Shown here: one piece after another, positions 9,201 through 17,817 of the stretch | Position numbering within the stretch: position 1 is the first letter of the stretch | Layout: each line of letters opens with the position of its first letter | Assembly: GCF_041435095.1 (NCBI RefSeq) | Contig: NZ_CP108025.1 | Coordinates: 868,001 to 932,000 of the forward strand | Source: Kitasatospora sp. NBC_00315 | GTDB lineage: Bacteria; Actinomycetota; Actinomycetes; Streptomycetales; Streptomycetaceae | DNA: 64,000 nt | Direction: 5' to 3' | The notes under the pieces: model-generated | Database searches by the model: none | The model's input: only the letters and a program-made list of their open reading frames with translations | Told to the model about the DNA's origin: nothing | Program-made: the position numbers and the translations under genes

Positions 9201-9722
9201 TCACCGCCGGCCGCCCGGCTCCCCGCGCGGACGCAGGGCTTCGGCGACAGCCGCGGTGTCCCAGTAGAACGGGCGAAACTCGGTGATGAGCCCGTCTTTG
9301 ACGGTGATCAGTTGCATCACCGAGGTGTCCAGGACCCGACCGCTGGCGCGGGCCCGCAGACGACCCCGGTTCAGCACCACGACAGAGTCCCCGTCGACCA
9401 CGAACCGCTGTTCCAGGAACTCCAACGACTGCCACGCCACGCTCATGGCGGCCATGAACTCCTCGATGCCGCTCGGCCCGCGCCACGTGCCCCCGTAGGG
9501 CAACCCCGGAGCCTGGTACATCACCACCTCGGGATCGAGGCACTCGGCGAGCCCGTCGAAGCGGGCCCTGCCAGGACCTCCGGCCGCGATGTAGGCCGCT
9601 TCGGCCGAGTAGAACTTCTGCAGCACCGCCAAGGCGTCGCCCGGCGCCCGGCCATCTGCGCGCGGCTCGGCCGCCGATGCCGCGATCGGCCTTGGGTTCC
9701 TCGTGTGTTCTCCGGTCACCAC
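9201..9722 (-). CDS. SnoaL/NTF2-like protein
   Basis: About 173 aa. Starts GTG at 9722 or 9719 both fit; an ATG at 9761 is possible but lacks a ribosome site. The core has the NTF2-like pattern: a helix LAVLQKFYSAEAAYIAAG, then LDPEVVMYQAPGLPYGGTWRG, then strands VVDGDSVVVLNRGR and LITVKDGLITEFRPFYWD. The latter resembles the SnoaL-like protein at 4816 in architecture, but the two are not close copies. It lies about 200 bp downstream of the epoxide-hydrolase-like gene on the same strand, which suggests a shared small-molecule pathway. Its ligand is unknown. Confidence 0.75.
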   Translation of the reverse strand: MVTGEHTRNPRPIAASAAEPRADGRAPGDALAVLQKFYSAEAAYIAAGGPGRARFDGLAECLDPEVVMYQAPGLPYGGTWRGPSGIEEFMAAMSVAWQSLEFLEQRFVVDGDSVVVLNRGRLRARASGRVLDTSVMQLITVKDGLITEFRPFYWDTAAVAEALRPRGEPGGRR

Positions 9723-9925
9723 CCCAGGGTGGCGACCCGGCGGCGAGGACGCTCGCAGCATTCGGACGTCGCGTTCCGAGCCCGACCGTGCCGGGCGGCA
9801 CGGGAGTTCCGGCTGACGGACCTGGCTGCAAGCCCGGCTCCCGCCGTCCGTCTCGCTCCGTCTCGGTCCGTCTCGACAGACCTCCTCCGTCGGTGCGACG
9901 TCATGTCCGGTCGGCGGAGCCGGCG

Positions 9926-10882
9926 TCAGAGGCTGTGCAGGAAAGCGATCAGCGCCTCCGACACCTCCTTGGGTCGCTCCTGCTGGATCCAGTGGCCGGC
10001 GCCCTCCAGCCACTGGATCCCGCGCAGCCGGGGCACGTGGTCGGTCAGGGTCGCCAGTGCCTCCCTGGCCCGGGCGTTGGAGACGACGAGATCCTTGTCG
10101 CCGACGACGTACAGGGCGGGCCGGAGGATCCTCGCGCCGTCCCAGGCCGCCGTCAGCTCCCAGTTGCGGTCGAGGTTCCGGTACCAGTGCAACGGGCGGC
10201 GGAACCCGCCCGTTTCGAACTCCCCGGCGAGGAAGGCGATGTCGGCTTCCGTCACCCAGTCGGGCAGCTCGGCCGGCTCCCGGAAGACGTCCAGGAACCC
10301 TCCGCCGTCGGGCACCAGCGGCAGGCCGTCGGGGCCGGTGAGCGGCGCTCCGGCGAGCAGCCGGCGGAAGGTGGCGGCCGGGTCCCGGGCGAGCTCCGCC
10401 TCCGGCGGGCCCTGCTGCTGGAAGTGCAGCATGTAGTACGACTCACCGAAGAGCCTGCGCATCGCCTCGGTCGGTCGCAGCCTGCCCCGGGGGGACGGCG
10501 GGACGGAGAGCCCGACCACGGCGCGCACCACGTCGGGGCGCACGAGCGCGGTGTTCCAGGCGACCGGCGCGCCCCAGTCGTGCCCCACCAGCACGGCCTG
10601 CTCCGCGCCGAGCGCGCGGATCAGGCCGACCGCGTCGCCGACCAGGTGCAGGATGCTGTAGCGATCCACCTCGTCCGGGCCACCGGTGCGCCCGTAGCCG
10701 CGCTGATCCGGGGCGACCGCGTGGAAGCCGGCCTCGGCGAGCGCCGTGAGCTGGTGGCGCCAGGAGTACCAACTCTCCGGAAAGCCGTGCAGCAGCAGCA
10801 CCAGCGGTCCTTCGCCGGCCTCGGCGACGTGCATCCGCAGGCCACCGGCCGTCTCCACGACACGGTGAGAGATCTCCGTCAC
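9926..10882 (-). CDS. Alpha/beta hydrolase, epoxide hydrolase-like
   Basis: 318 aa from the GTG at 10882, with GGGAGGG upstream. The oxyanion motif HGFPESWYSWRHQL, the nucleophile elbow VGHDWGAPVAW (Asp rather than Ser) and the late catalytic His in EGAGHWIQQE define the epoxide-hydrolase branch. Cap tyrosines needed to open the epoxide are plausibly in GESYYMLHF and the LHWYRNL segment. The expected reaction is epoxide plus water to a vicinal diol. It is divergent from the isochorismatase-like gene, and the region between them holds a perfect inverted repeat that may control both. Confidence 0.9.
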   Translation of the reverse strand: MTEISHRVVETAGGLRMHVAEAGEGPLVLLLHGFPESWYSWRHQLTALAEAGFHAVAPDQRGYGRTGGPDEVDRYSILHLVGDAVGLIRALGAEQAVLVGHDWGAPVAWNTALVRPDVVRAVVGLSVPPSPRGRLRPTEAMRRLFGESYYMLHFQQQGPPEAELARDPAATFRRLLAGAPLTGPDGLPLVPDGGGFLDVFREPAELPDWVTEADIAFLAGEFETGGFRRPLHWYRNLDRNWELTAAWDGARILRPALYVVGDKDLVVSNARAREALATLTDHVPRLRGIQWLEGAGHWIQQERPKEVSEALIAFLHSL

Positions 10883-11004
10883 TGGCCCTCCCTCGGGTTC
10901 GGCGCCCGCATCGGGCGGGTGCGGCGCCGGGGGCGCCGGTCACCAGTGTCGGTGGCACAGCACCCCACCGGTCAAGAGGGCGCGGCGGGGCACGGGCGAT
11001 ATCC

Positions 11005-11044
11005 GCAGTCCAGACTTGTCAGTCTGGACTGCGCAAACTAGCGT
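11005..11044 (+). promoter_or_regulatory. Inverted-repeat operator overlapping a sigma-A-like promoter
   Basis: 12-bp perfect arms at 11005-11016 (GCAGTCCAGACT) and 11021-11032, spacer TGTC. The right half overlaps a -35 TTGTCA (11016-11021), followed 17 bp later by -10 TAGCGT (11039-11044). This places a start near 11050, about 110 nt before the isochorismatase-like gene. A repressor bound here would block polymerase, and it may also act on the divergent epoxide-hydrolase gene. No regulator gene is adjacent. Confidence 0.7.
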
Positions 11045-11158
11045 GGACGCGAACCGCCCGGTCGTCGCCGCGACGGGGTCGCGCCGCACCCGACCGATCC
11101 CACGGCTCGACACCCCGCGCACCTCTCACCCCGTACCCGCCCCCCGAAAGGCGAGCTC

Positions 11159-11743
11159 ATGGCCCTGACCACGATCGACGAGCGCACAGCCCTGGTCCTG
11201 ATCGACCTCCAGGCCGGTATCACCGCCGCTCCCACCACCCCGCTCTCCGGCCCCGAGGTGGTCGCCCGCGCCGTCGAACTCGCCGCCGCCTTCCGCGACC
11301 ACGATGCCCCGGTCGTCCTCGTCCGGGTCACCGCCGCCGCGGACGGCGCGGACGCCGTGCCGGGCCGCAACGAGCAGCCCCGCCCGACCGGGGGCCGGCC
11401 GCAGGGCTGGGACGTCATCGTGGACGAGCTGGCCGGCCACCCGTCGGACATCCAGGTGACCAAGCGGAACTGGGGCGCCTTCCACGGCACCGACCTCGAC
11501 CTCCAGCTCCGCCGCCGTGGCGTCACCCAGATCGTGCTGGCCGGCATCGCCACCAGCATCGGCGTCGAATCCACCGCCCGGGCCGCCCACGAGCACGGCT
11601 ACCACGTCACCCTGGCGACCGACGCGATGTCCGACCTGAACGCGGACGCCCACCGCAACAGCATCGAGCGGATCTTCCCCCGCCTCGGCGAGAGCGGCAG
11701 CACCGCCGAGATCATCGAACTGCTGGAGAAGACCCGCGCCTGA
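11159..11743 (+). CDS. Isochorismatase-fold hydrolase lacking the usual cysteine
   Basis: 194 aa from the ATG at 11159, with GAAAGGCGAG upstream. The fold is clear: LVLIDLQAGI with the catalytic Asp at about residue 16, and VTKRNWGAFHG with Lys at about 101. The third catalytic position, normally Cys in a GxxTxxCVxxTA motif, reads IATSIGVESTAR with no Cys. Family members with this pattern are common but biochemically unclear, so amidase or isochorismatase activity should not be assumed. Expression is likely from the operator-controlled promoter at 11016-11044, and a stable hairpin follows the gene. Confidence 0.88.
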   Translation: MALTTIDERTALVLIDLQAGITAAPTTPLSGPEVVARAVELAAAFRDHDAPVVLVRVTAAADGADAVPGRNEQPRPTGGRPQGWDVIVDELAGHPSDIQVTKRNWGAFHGTDLDLQLRRRGVTQIVLAGIATSIGVESTARAAHEHGYHVTLATDAMSDLNADAHRNSIERIFPRLGESGSTAEIIELLEKTRA

Positions 11744-11784
11744 GCGCGGGTCGGCCGGGGACGCCCCGCGCCCGCCGACCGTTC

Positions 11785-11820
11785 GCGGCCGGACGCCCCC
11801 GGTCGGGGCCGTCCGGCCGC
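11785..11820 (+). terminator. Long hairpin after the isochorismatase-like gene
   Basis: 10-bp arms 11785-11794 and 11811-11820 pair perfectly, and the inner GCCCC/GGGGC extends the stem. It starts 41 bp after the stop codon. Confidence 0.75.
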
Positions 11821-11823
11821 GGC

Positions 11824-11891
11824 ATGCTCCGGCGTGGTCCGTGCTCCGGCGTGGTCCGTGCTCCGGCGTGGCCCGTGCTCCGGCGTGGTCC
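11824..11891. repeat. 17-bp tandem repeat, four copies
   Basis: The unit is (A/G)TGCTCCGGCGTGGTCC, with one or two changes across copies; a fifth, decayed copy follows. It lies between the terminator hairpin of the isochorismatase-like gene and the end of the convergent CopD-like gene. Confidence 0.9.
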
Positions 11892-11916
11892 GTGCACCGG
11901 CCGGTTCGGGCACGTG

Positions 11917-13101
11917 TCAGAGCGCGGCAGCGGCAGCAGCCGGAACCGGGACCGGGCGCCGCGCGAGAGCGTCGGAGACCCTGGCCGTGATGTAGAGCGA
12001 AGCCGCGAGGATGACCACCAGGGCGGCGCCGGCGGCGAAGATGCTGCCGCTCGAAACGGCGGGCGCACTGCCGGCCTGCGAGCGGGCGGAGCCGCTGAGG
12101 AACGGCACGACGGCCAGCACGGCCACCCCCAGGGCGACCTCGCCCCAGACGACCTGGGGGAAGTGCCACAGCGTCAGGTGCAGCAGCGAGGCGGTGGAAT
12201 CGTCGCGACGGGCCCTCGCGATACGCGGCATCAGCCAGAACTGGTTGAAGCCACCGGCCACGACCATGCCCAGGACCAGCCCGATCTTGACGAGCAGGGC
12301 GAATCCGTAACCCGTCGTCCACAACTGGCCGATCGAGCCGACGTGCCGCCAGCTCATCCAGAGCCCCGAAGTGAGCACGGCTCCGACGCAGATCAGGGCG
12401 ACCAGGCTGAACCGGCGCCAGAGATCGGCCCACAGGACGCCCGCGTTCTCGCTCATCCGCCCGCGGGCGGTGGCGAGGACGGCGAGCAGCGCCAGACCGC
12501 CGATCCACACCGTGCCACTGACGATGTGCACCTGGTCCAGCAGCGGATCGAGGACGTGGTCGCCGTCCTTCGGCGCGGTGGCCGGTATCGCCGCGACGAG
12601 CGTCACCGCGAGCGCCAGGGGCAGCGCGGTGAGCGCGACGGTGTTCAGGTGCCGTCGCACCCGGGGGGCGAAGAGTGCGACCAGCGCGGCGGACGCGAGA
12701 ACGAGGACGACGTTCTGCACCAGGTAGATCGTGCCCTGGGCGACCCAGGCCCCCTTCGCGGCCGGTGCGCGCAGGAAGTCCCAGATCCGTCCCGGCGCGA
12801 GCGCCTCGCCGAACGGCATGCCCTTGCCGGCCCGGGCCAGCCGGGCGGCGAGCTGGAAGTAGCCGGCCACGAGCAGGACCAGGCCGGCCCAGGCCAGGTA
12901 ACCGGCCGTTCTCCTTCGCAGGACCTCGGTGTCACCGGCCTCGGTCCCCTGGGCGCGCAGGGCGGGGCGAATGACCGCCGCATACGTGACGGTGGCACCA
13001 ACGGCTCCGGAAAGGCCAAAGAAATAGCCCGATTTGGTCAGGATTCGATAGAGCTGAGGCGTGGTGTAACCCGCCGAGGCGGCCAGGTGAACGAAAGTCA
13101 T
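11917..13101 (-). CDS. CopD-domain integral membrane protein
   Basis: 394 aa from the ATG at 13101. Roughly nine hydrophobic segments are visible, beginning SGYFFGLSGAVGATVTYAAV. A CopD-type block contains the histidines VHIVSGTVWIGGLALLA and a later FNQFWLMPRIARAR. CopD proteins are linked to copper uptake with periplasmic CopC. No CopC gene is adjacent, though a secreted protein predicted to start with His lies about 5 kb away at 17818. A DtxR/IdeR/DmdR-type iron box overlaps the region just before the start codon, so iron status may control it. Copper specificity is therefore unproven. Confidence 0.8.
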   Translation of the reverse strand: MTFVHLAASAGYTTPQLYRILTKSGYFFGLSGAVGATVTYAAVIRPALRAQGTEAGDTEVLRRRTAGYLAWAGLVLLVAGYFQLAARLARAGKGMPFGEALAPGRIWDFLRAPAAKGAWVAQGTIYLVQNVVLVLASAALVALFAPRVRRHLNTVALTALPLALAVTLVAAIPATAPKDGDHVLDPLLDQVHIVSGTVWIGGLALLAVLATARGRMSENAGVLWADLWRRFSLVALICVGAVLTSGLWMSWRHVGSIGQLWTTGYGFALLVKIGLVLGMVVAGGFNQFWLMPRIARARRDDSTASLLHLTLWHFPQVVWGEVALGVAVLAVVPFLSGSARSQAGSAPAVSSGSIFAAGAALVVILAASLYITARVSDALARRPVPVPAAAAAAL

Positions 13102-13102
13102 A

Positions 13103-13121
13103 GTAGGGAAGGCTAACCTAA
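13103..13121 (-). promoter_or_regulatory. Iron box (DmdR/DtxR/IdeR-type operator)
   Basis: On the minus strand the 19 bp read TTAGGTTAGCCTTCCCTAC. The left half matches the DtxR-family consensus TWAGGTTAGSCTAACCTWA exactly; three positions of the right half differ. It ends two bases before the CopD-like ATG, so binding would block initiation, and it is also the most AT-rich patch in this gap. Confidence 0.7.
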
Positions 13122-13192
13122 TAAATCAATGCTTCGCGACGCCCTCGGCGTTGATCGTTGAACCGTTGTGAGCGGAGACCCTGGCCCCTCTC

Positions 13193-13246
13193 CTCCTGAA
13201 ACACCCTCCGCTCCTGAAACACCCTCCGCTCCTGAAACACCCTCTG
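13193..13246. repeat. 18-bp tandem repeat, three copies
   Basis: The unit is CTCCTGAAACACCCTCCG; copies 1 and 2 are identical and copy 3 has one change. It lies in the 304-bp gap 13102-13405, which otherwise holds only the iron box and no gene. Confidence 0.9.
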
Positions 13247-13405
13247 CTCCGCCGCCGACCAGCTCCGCGAGCGGCGAGCGCCAGGCCACGAGCGCCCGGC
13301 CGGGCGAGGCGTGGCTCGGCCCGGGGCACAGCGTCGACCGCTCGACACTCCGGGCCGGGACGGTACGGCGGCCGACAGGCGCGGCCGGCGCGCCGCGGGA
13401 CCGGC

Positions 13406-14002
13406 TCAGGTGTCGGCGGCCCGGTGGCGGCCGAAGAATGCGGCGAGGCGGTCGTACGTCGGGGCGTCCGGTGCGATCGGAAGCTCGGGGCCGAAGGCGT
13501 GACCCTCGCTCTCCTCCCCCCGGAACTGCGGGCGCAGCGCGCCCTGGGCCCAGGCGAGCGCGGCGCGTCCGACCTGCTCGTCCAGATCGGTGGAGCGGCC
13601 TGTGGCGGTGGCCAGGTCCCAGGCGTGCACGGCGAACTCGGCGGCCTGCTGGTCCACCGGGAACCGGGCCGGGAGCTCGCCCATGCCGGGTACGTCCAGG
13701 ACGCCCGTGAGGTCACCGGCCCGGCGCCAGGCGGCGAGCAGGTCCTCGGCGCCCGCGTCGAAGGCCCGCTGCCAGTGGTCGGTGACGCGCTCGGCGGCGG
13801 TGTTCCGATCCGGAATGCCGCCGGCCGCACGGAGCGTGAACTGCTTGATGTCGTCGAGCAGATGACTGATCAGGTCGGTCACGTCCCAGGAGCGGCACGG
13901 GGTGGGCAGACCGGCCTGATCGGGCCTGACCTCGCCGATGACGGCACTGGCCTGGCGAAGAGCGCGGGCGAGCTGCCCGACCGGGTCGGTGCTGTCGGAC
14001 AC
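13406..14002 (-). CDS. TIGR03086/DinB-like metal-binding protein
   Basis: 198 aa from the GTG at 14002, with AGGAGG five bases upstream. Hallmarks of the actinobacterial mycothiol-dependent maleylpyruvate-isomerase-like family are present: TPCRSWDVTDLISHLL near the N-terminus, EFAVHAWDLATATG in the middle, and a C-terminal FGPELPIAPDAPTYDRLAAFFGR. The conserved His residues in SHLL and VHAWD would bind a divalent metal. Many members are of unknown role, and a thiol-transferase or isomerase function using mycothiol is possible. It is divergent from the FMN-dependent glutamate-synthase-like gene. Confidence 0.85.
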   Translation of the reverse strand: MSDSTDPVGQLARALRQASAVIGEVRPDQAGLPTPCRSWDVTDLISHLLDDIKQFTLRAAGGIPDRNTAAERVTDHWQRAFDAGAEDLLAAWRRAGDLTGVLDVPGMGELPARFPVDQQAAEFAVHAWDLATATGRSTDLDEQVGRAALAWAQGALRPQFRGEESEGHAFGPELPIAPDAPTYDRLAAFFGRHRAADT

Positions 14003-14233
14003 GGGTGCCTCCTGTGACGGGTCGGGTGAGGGCCGAGCCCGATCCTGGCAGTCCGTGGTCCTCGATCGACGGCGACTGGCCGTGGAGGCGCCCGAAGGTG
14101 GCGGACGAGGTCGGGCCGCCGAGGGCACGCCACCGGTCGGAGGGATCCGCCGCCGCCCCTCCGGAGGCCGGAGGGCGCGCGCACCCCCTCCTTGGTGCCG
14201 GGTCCGCTTGACGGCCGCGATCGGGGACAGACG

Positions 14234-15823
14234 GTGGCCGTGCTGAGAATCGTGTGGGTTGCCCTCCTGGCGTGCGCCGCCGCCGTCGCCGTCACAACCG
14301 CTGTGCTCCGGTCGCCGTGGTGGTGGGCCGCGGCCGGGCCGCTGCTGGCCGTACTCCTGCTGGCGGGCCGGGATCTGCTCCAACGCCGGCACTCCGTCCT
14401 GCGCAACTACCCCGTCCTGGGTCATCTGCGGTTCCTGCTGGAGGGCGTGCGACCCGAACTCCAGCAGTACTTCGTAGAGCGCAACTTCGACGGACGCCCC
14501 TTCGACCGTGACACCCGCTCCATCGTCTACGAGCGTGCCAAGGGCACCGAGGCCGAGGAGCCGTTCGGCACCGAACTCGACCTCTACGCGACCGGCGGCG
14601 AGTTCCTGGTGCCGTCGATGGCCCCGTGCCCCGTCCCCGAGACTCCGCCGCGGGTGCGGATCGGCGGGCCGCACTGCACCCAGCCGTACGACATGGCGCT
14701 GCTCAACGTCTCCGCGATGAGCTTCGGCTCGCTCTCCGCCAACGCCGTACTCGCCCTCAACACCGGCGCCGCGCTCGGCGGGTTCGCCCACGACACCGGC
14801 GAGGGCGGCCTGTCCGAGTACCACCTGCGCCCCGGCGGTGACCTGGTGTGGGAGATCGGCACCGGCTACTTCGGCTGCCGCACCGAGGACGGCGGCTTCG
14901 ACGAGGGCCGGTTCGCCGAGAAGGCGGCCAACCCGCAGGTCAAGTGCGTGTCGCTGAAGCTCAGCCAGGGGGCCAAGCCCGGGGTCGGGGGTGTCCTGCC
15001 CGGGGCCAAGGTCAACGCCGAGATCGCGCGGGTCCGCGGCGTCCCGCAGGGCGAGACCGTCACCTCCCCGCCCTACCACCGGGTCTTCTCCACCCCGCGC
15101 GAGCTGGTCCGGTTCGTCGGGCGGATGCGCGAGTTGTCCGGCGGCAAGCCCACCGGCTTCAAGCTGTGCGTCGGTTCGCGCCGGCAGTTCCTCGCCGTCT
15201 GCAAGGCCATGCTGGAGGAGGATCTCACTCCGGACTTCATCATCGTCGACGGCGCCGAGGGCGGCACCGGCGCGGCGCCGCTGGAGTTCGCCGACCACGT
15301 CGGCCTGCCGCTGACCGACGGCCTGATGATCGTCCAGGACGCCCTGGTAGGCACCGGTCTGCGCGATCGGATCAAGATCGGCGCCAGCGGCAAGGTCGCC
15401 ACCGGCAGCGACCTCGTCAAACGGCTCGCGCTGGGCGCCGACTACACCAACGCGGCCCGGGCCATGATGTTCGCCGTCGGCTGCATCCAGGCCCAGCGCT
15501 GCCACACCAACACCTGCCCGGTGGGTGTGGCCACCCAGGACCGGCACCGCGCCCGCGCCCTGGACGTGGGCGACAAGTCGCAGCGCGTCCGGCGCTTCCA
15601 GGAGGCGACGGTCAAGAGCGCCCTGCAGATCATGGCCGCCATGGGCGTGCAGGATCCGGCCCAGCTGCGTCCGCACATGCTGCGGCTGCGGGTGGACACC
15701 CACACCATCAGCTCCTACGCCGACATCCGCCCCTGGCTGGCCCCCCGGGAGCTCGTCGAGGGCGCGCCGCCGTCGTGGGCCGAGGACTGGCAGGCCGCCG
15801 ACCCCGACACCTTCACCGTCTGA
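14234..15823 (+). CDS. FMN-binding glutamate synthase-type protein
   Basis: About 529 aa from the GTG at 14234; an upstream GTG at 14192 would add a poor leader. The N-terminus has one or two membrane-spanning segments (VALLACAAAVAVTTAVLR, then AAAGPLLAVLLLAG). The rest matches the glutamate-synthase FMN domain: NVSAMSFGSLSANAVLALN, the glycine-rich DGAEGGTGAAP, IKIGASGKVATG, and the iron-sulfur cysteines in CIQAQRCHTNTCPVGVATQ. It lacks the amidotransferase and GltD parts, as in many archaeal and bacterial stand-alone versions whose substrate is unsettled. The membrane anchor suggests the enzyme works at the cytoplasmic face. Confidence 0.9.
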   Translation: MAVLRIVWVALLACAAAVAVTTAVLRSPWWWAAAGPLLAVLLLAGRDLLQRRHSVLRNYPVLGHLRFLLEGVRPELQQYFVERNFDGRPFDRDTRSIVYERAKGTEAEEPFGTELDLYATGGEFLVPSMAPCPVPETPPRVRIGGPHCTQPYDMALLNVSAMSFGSLSANAVLALNTGAALGGFAHDTGEGGLSEYHLRPGGDLVWEIGTGYFGCRTEDGGFDEGRFAEKAANPQVKCVSLKLSQGAKPGVGGVLPGAKVNAEIARVRGVPQGETVTSPPYHRVFSTPRELVRFVGRMRELSGGKPTGFKLCVGSRRQFLAVCKAMLEEDLTPDFIIVDGAEGGTGAAPLEFADHVGLPLTDGLMIVQDALVGTGLRDRIKIGASGKVATGSDLVKRLALGADYTNAARAMMFAVGCIQAQRCHTNTCPVGVATQDRHRARALDVGDKSQRVRRFQEATVKSALQIMAAMGVQDPAQLRPHMLRLRVDTHTISSYADIRPWLAPRELVEGAPPSWAEDWQAADPDTFTV

Positions 15824-15904
15824 CCGTCCGGGCCGACGGCCGCGCTCCACCGGGCCCGGTCACCGTCTCGGCCCGACCGGTTCCCGACCGGAAGCACCGC
15901 CCGG

Positions 15905-16016
15905 CAGCCCCGCTCACCGAGTCCCCGCTCGACAGCCCCGCTCACCGCGTTCCGTCTCGACAGCCCCGCTCACCGAGTCCCCGCTCGACAGCCCCGCTCA
16001 CCGCGTTCCGTCTCGA
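15905..16016. repeat. 28-bp tandem repeat, four copies in an ABAB pattern
   Basis: Units at 15905, 15933, 15961 and 15989 alternate between two variants that share their first 15 bases; copies 1 and 3 are identical, as are 2 and 4. It is therefore also a perfect 56-bp duplication. A partial fifth unit at 16017 leads into the ribosome binding site of the next gene. Confidence 0.95.
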
Positions 16017-16057
16017 CAGCCCCGCTCACCGTCTGCTCCCTCGGAGGACCGCTTCTC

Positions 16058-17785
16058 ATGGCTCGTACCGTTGCCCGTGTGCTCATCGACGCCCTGCAGG
16101 AACTGGGCGTGCACCACGTGTTCGGCGTCGTCGGCGACGCGCTGAACCCGCTGACCGACGCCATCCGCAGCACCGAGGGCGTGGAGTGGGTAGGCTGCCG
16201 CCACGAGGAGGCCGCCGCGTTCGCCGCGGGCGCCCAGTCCCAGCTGTCCGGCACCCTGGGCGTCTGCATGGGCACCGTCGGGCCCGGCGCCGTGCACCTG
16301 CTCAACGGTCTCTACGACGCCGCGAAGAGCCGGACGCCGGTGCTGGCCATCACCGGACAGGTGCCGCTCGCCGAGATCGGCAGCGACTACTTCCAGGAGG
16401 TCGACAACGACCTGCTCTTTCGCGACGTCGCCGTCTACCGCGCCACCGTCACCTCCCCCGACCAGATGCCACGGATGCTGGAGGCCGCCGTCCGCGCCGC
16501 GATCAGCGAGAGCGGCGTCGCCGTCCTCACCGTGCCCGGCGACCTCGGCGACCGGGAGGTCGGCGACGACCGCCCCGCCCGGTTCCCGCACACCCGCCCG
16601 GTCACCCGGCCCGACGAACCCGGTGTCCGCGAGGCCGCCGAGATCATCAACGCCGCCTCGAAGGTCACCCTGCTGGTCGGACGCGGCGCGCGCGAGGCTC
16701 GCCGGGAGGTCCTGGCCCTGGCGGAGCGGATCGCCGCACCGATGGTCCTCACCCTGAAGGCCAAGGAGGGCTTCGAGGGCGACAACCCCTACCAGGTCGG
16801 ACAGACCGGCCTGATCGGCAATCCCGCCGCCGCCCATGCCCTCGACGGCTGCGACGTACTGGTCATGCTCGGTACCGACTTCCCGTACCGCGACTGGTAT
16901 CCCACCGACTGCAAAGTCGTCCAGATCGACGTCCAGGAACGCAACCTCGGACGCCGGATCCCGCTGGACGCCGGCCTGGCGGGCGATGTCGGAGCAACGC
17001 TGCGCGCTCTGCTGCCCCATCTGGGGGCCACCACCGACCGCTCCCATCTGGACGCCGCACGCGAGGACTTCACCCGCTGGCAGACCGGCCAGCAACGACT
17101 CGCCGACCCGGCCCACGACCGGCACCTCACCGGCCGGCTGCGCAGCGCCCTCGACAACCGGGAGCACGACATCCGCCCCGAAGCCCTCGCCGCCACCGTG
17201 GACGCTCTCGCGAGCGAGGACGCGATCTTCACCTCCGACACCGGTATGGCGACCGTCTGGCTCTCCCGCTTCGTCACCATGCACGGCCGTCGGCGCCTGT
17301 TGGGCTCATACAACCTCGGCTCCATGGCCAACGCGATGCCCCAGGCCCTCGGCGCCCAGCTGTGGGCACCCGACCGGCAGGTGGTGGCCTTCTGCGGCGA
17401 CGGGGGCCTGAGCATGCTGCTCGGCGACCTCATGACGATCAGGACCCATCAACTGCCGGTCAAGCTCGTGGTCTTCGACAACCGCCGCCTGGGCATGGTC
17501 AAACTCGAGCAGGAACAGGCGGGCCTCGCCGAGTTCGGCACCGAGCTCGACAACCCCGACTTCGCGGCCGTCGCCACCGCCCTGGGCCTCACCGGTATCC
17601 GCGTCACCGACCCCGCCTCCCTGCACGACAGCGTCCGTCGCGCCTTCGACACCCCCGGCCCCGTCCTGCTGGACGTCCTGACCAACCCCCAGGAACTGGC
17701 CGTGCCCGGCAAACCCACCGCACAGCAGGGCTGGGGCTTCGCCATCGCCAAACTCAAGGAGACCCTCCGGAGCAACGAGAACTGA
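16058..17785 (+). CDS. Thiamine diphosphate-dependent pyruvate dehydrogenase/oxidase-like enzyme
   Basis: 575 aa from the ATG at 16058, with GGAGG ten bases upstream. The three-domain arrangement of the acetolactate synthase/pyruvate oxidase family is seen: an N-terminal pyrimidine-binding domain with the catalytic Glu in GCRHEEAAAFAAG, a central domain (about 190-330), and a C-terminal diphosphate domain with GDGGLSML followed by the distal Asn in VVFDN. The closest functional class is the PoxB type (pyruvate to acetate and CO2), but the membrane-binding C-terminal helix of E. coli PoxB is not evident. Family assignment is firm; substrate is inferred. A long tandem repeat directly precedes it. 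Confidence 0.88.
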   Translation: MARTVARVLIDALQELGVHHVFGVVGDALNPLTDAIRSTEGVEWVGCRHEEAAAFAAGAQSQLSGTLGVCMGTVGPGAVHLLNGLYDAAKSRTPVLAITGQVPLAEIGSDYFQEVDNDLLFRDVAVYRATVTSPDQMPRMLEAAVRAAISESGVAVLTVPGDLGDREVGDDRPARFPHTRPVTRPDEPGVREAAEIINAASKVTLLVGRGAREARREVLALAERIAAPMVLTLKAKEGFEGDNPYQVGQTGLIGNPAAAHALDGCDVLVMLGTDFPYRDWYPTDCKVVQIDVQERNLGRRIPLDAGLAGDVGATLRALLPHLGATTDRSHLDAAREDFTRWQTGQQRLADPAHDRHLTGRLRSALDNREHDIRPEALAATVDALASEDAIFTSDTGMATVWLSRFVTMHGRRRLLGSYNLGSMANAMPQALGAQLWAPDRQVVAFCGDGGLSMLLGDLMTIRTHQLPVKLVVFDNRRLGMVKLEQEQAGLAEFGTELDNPDFAAVATALGLTGIRVTDPASLHDSVRRAFDTPGPVLLDVLTNPQELAVPGKPTAQQGWGFAIAKLKETLRSNEN

Positions 17786-17817
17786 CCGGCACCCGGCCCG
17801 CCGCCCCCGCGAGCGGT

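Noticed and set aside
13118-13348. Small minus-strand frame with RRVFQE repeats
   Set aside because: The peptide repeat is just the translation of the 18-bp tandem repeat, and there is no ribosome site.
15905-16016. Array of 28-bp repeats resembling a CRISPR
   Set aside because: Units are directly adjacent with no unique spacers, and no cas genes are nearby.
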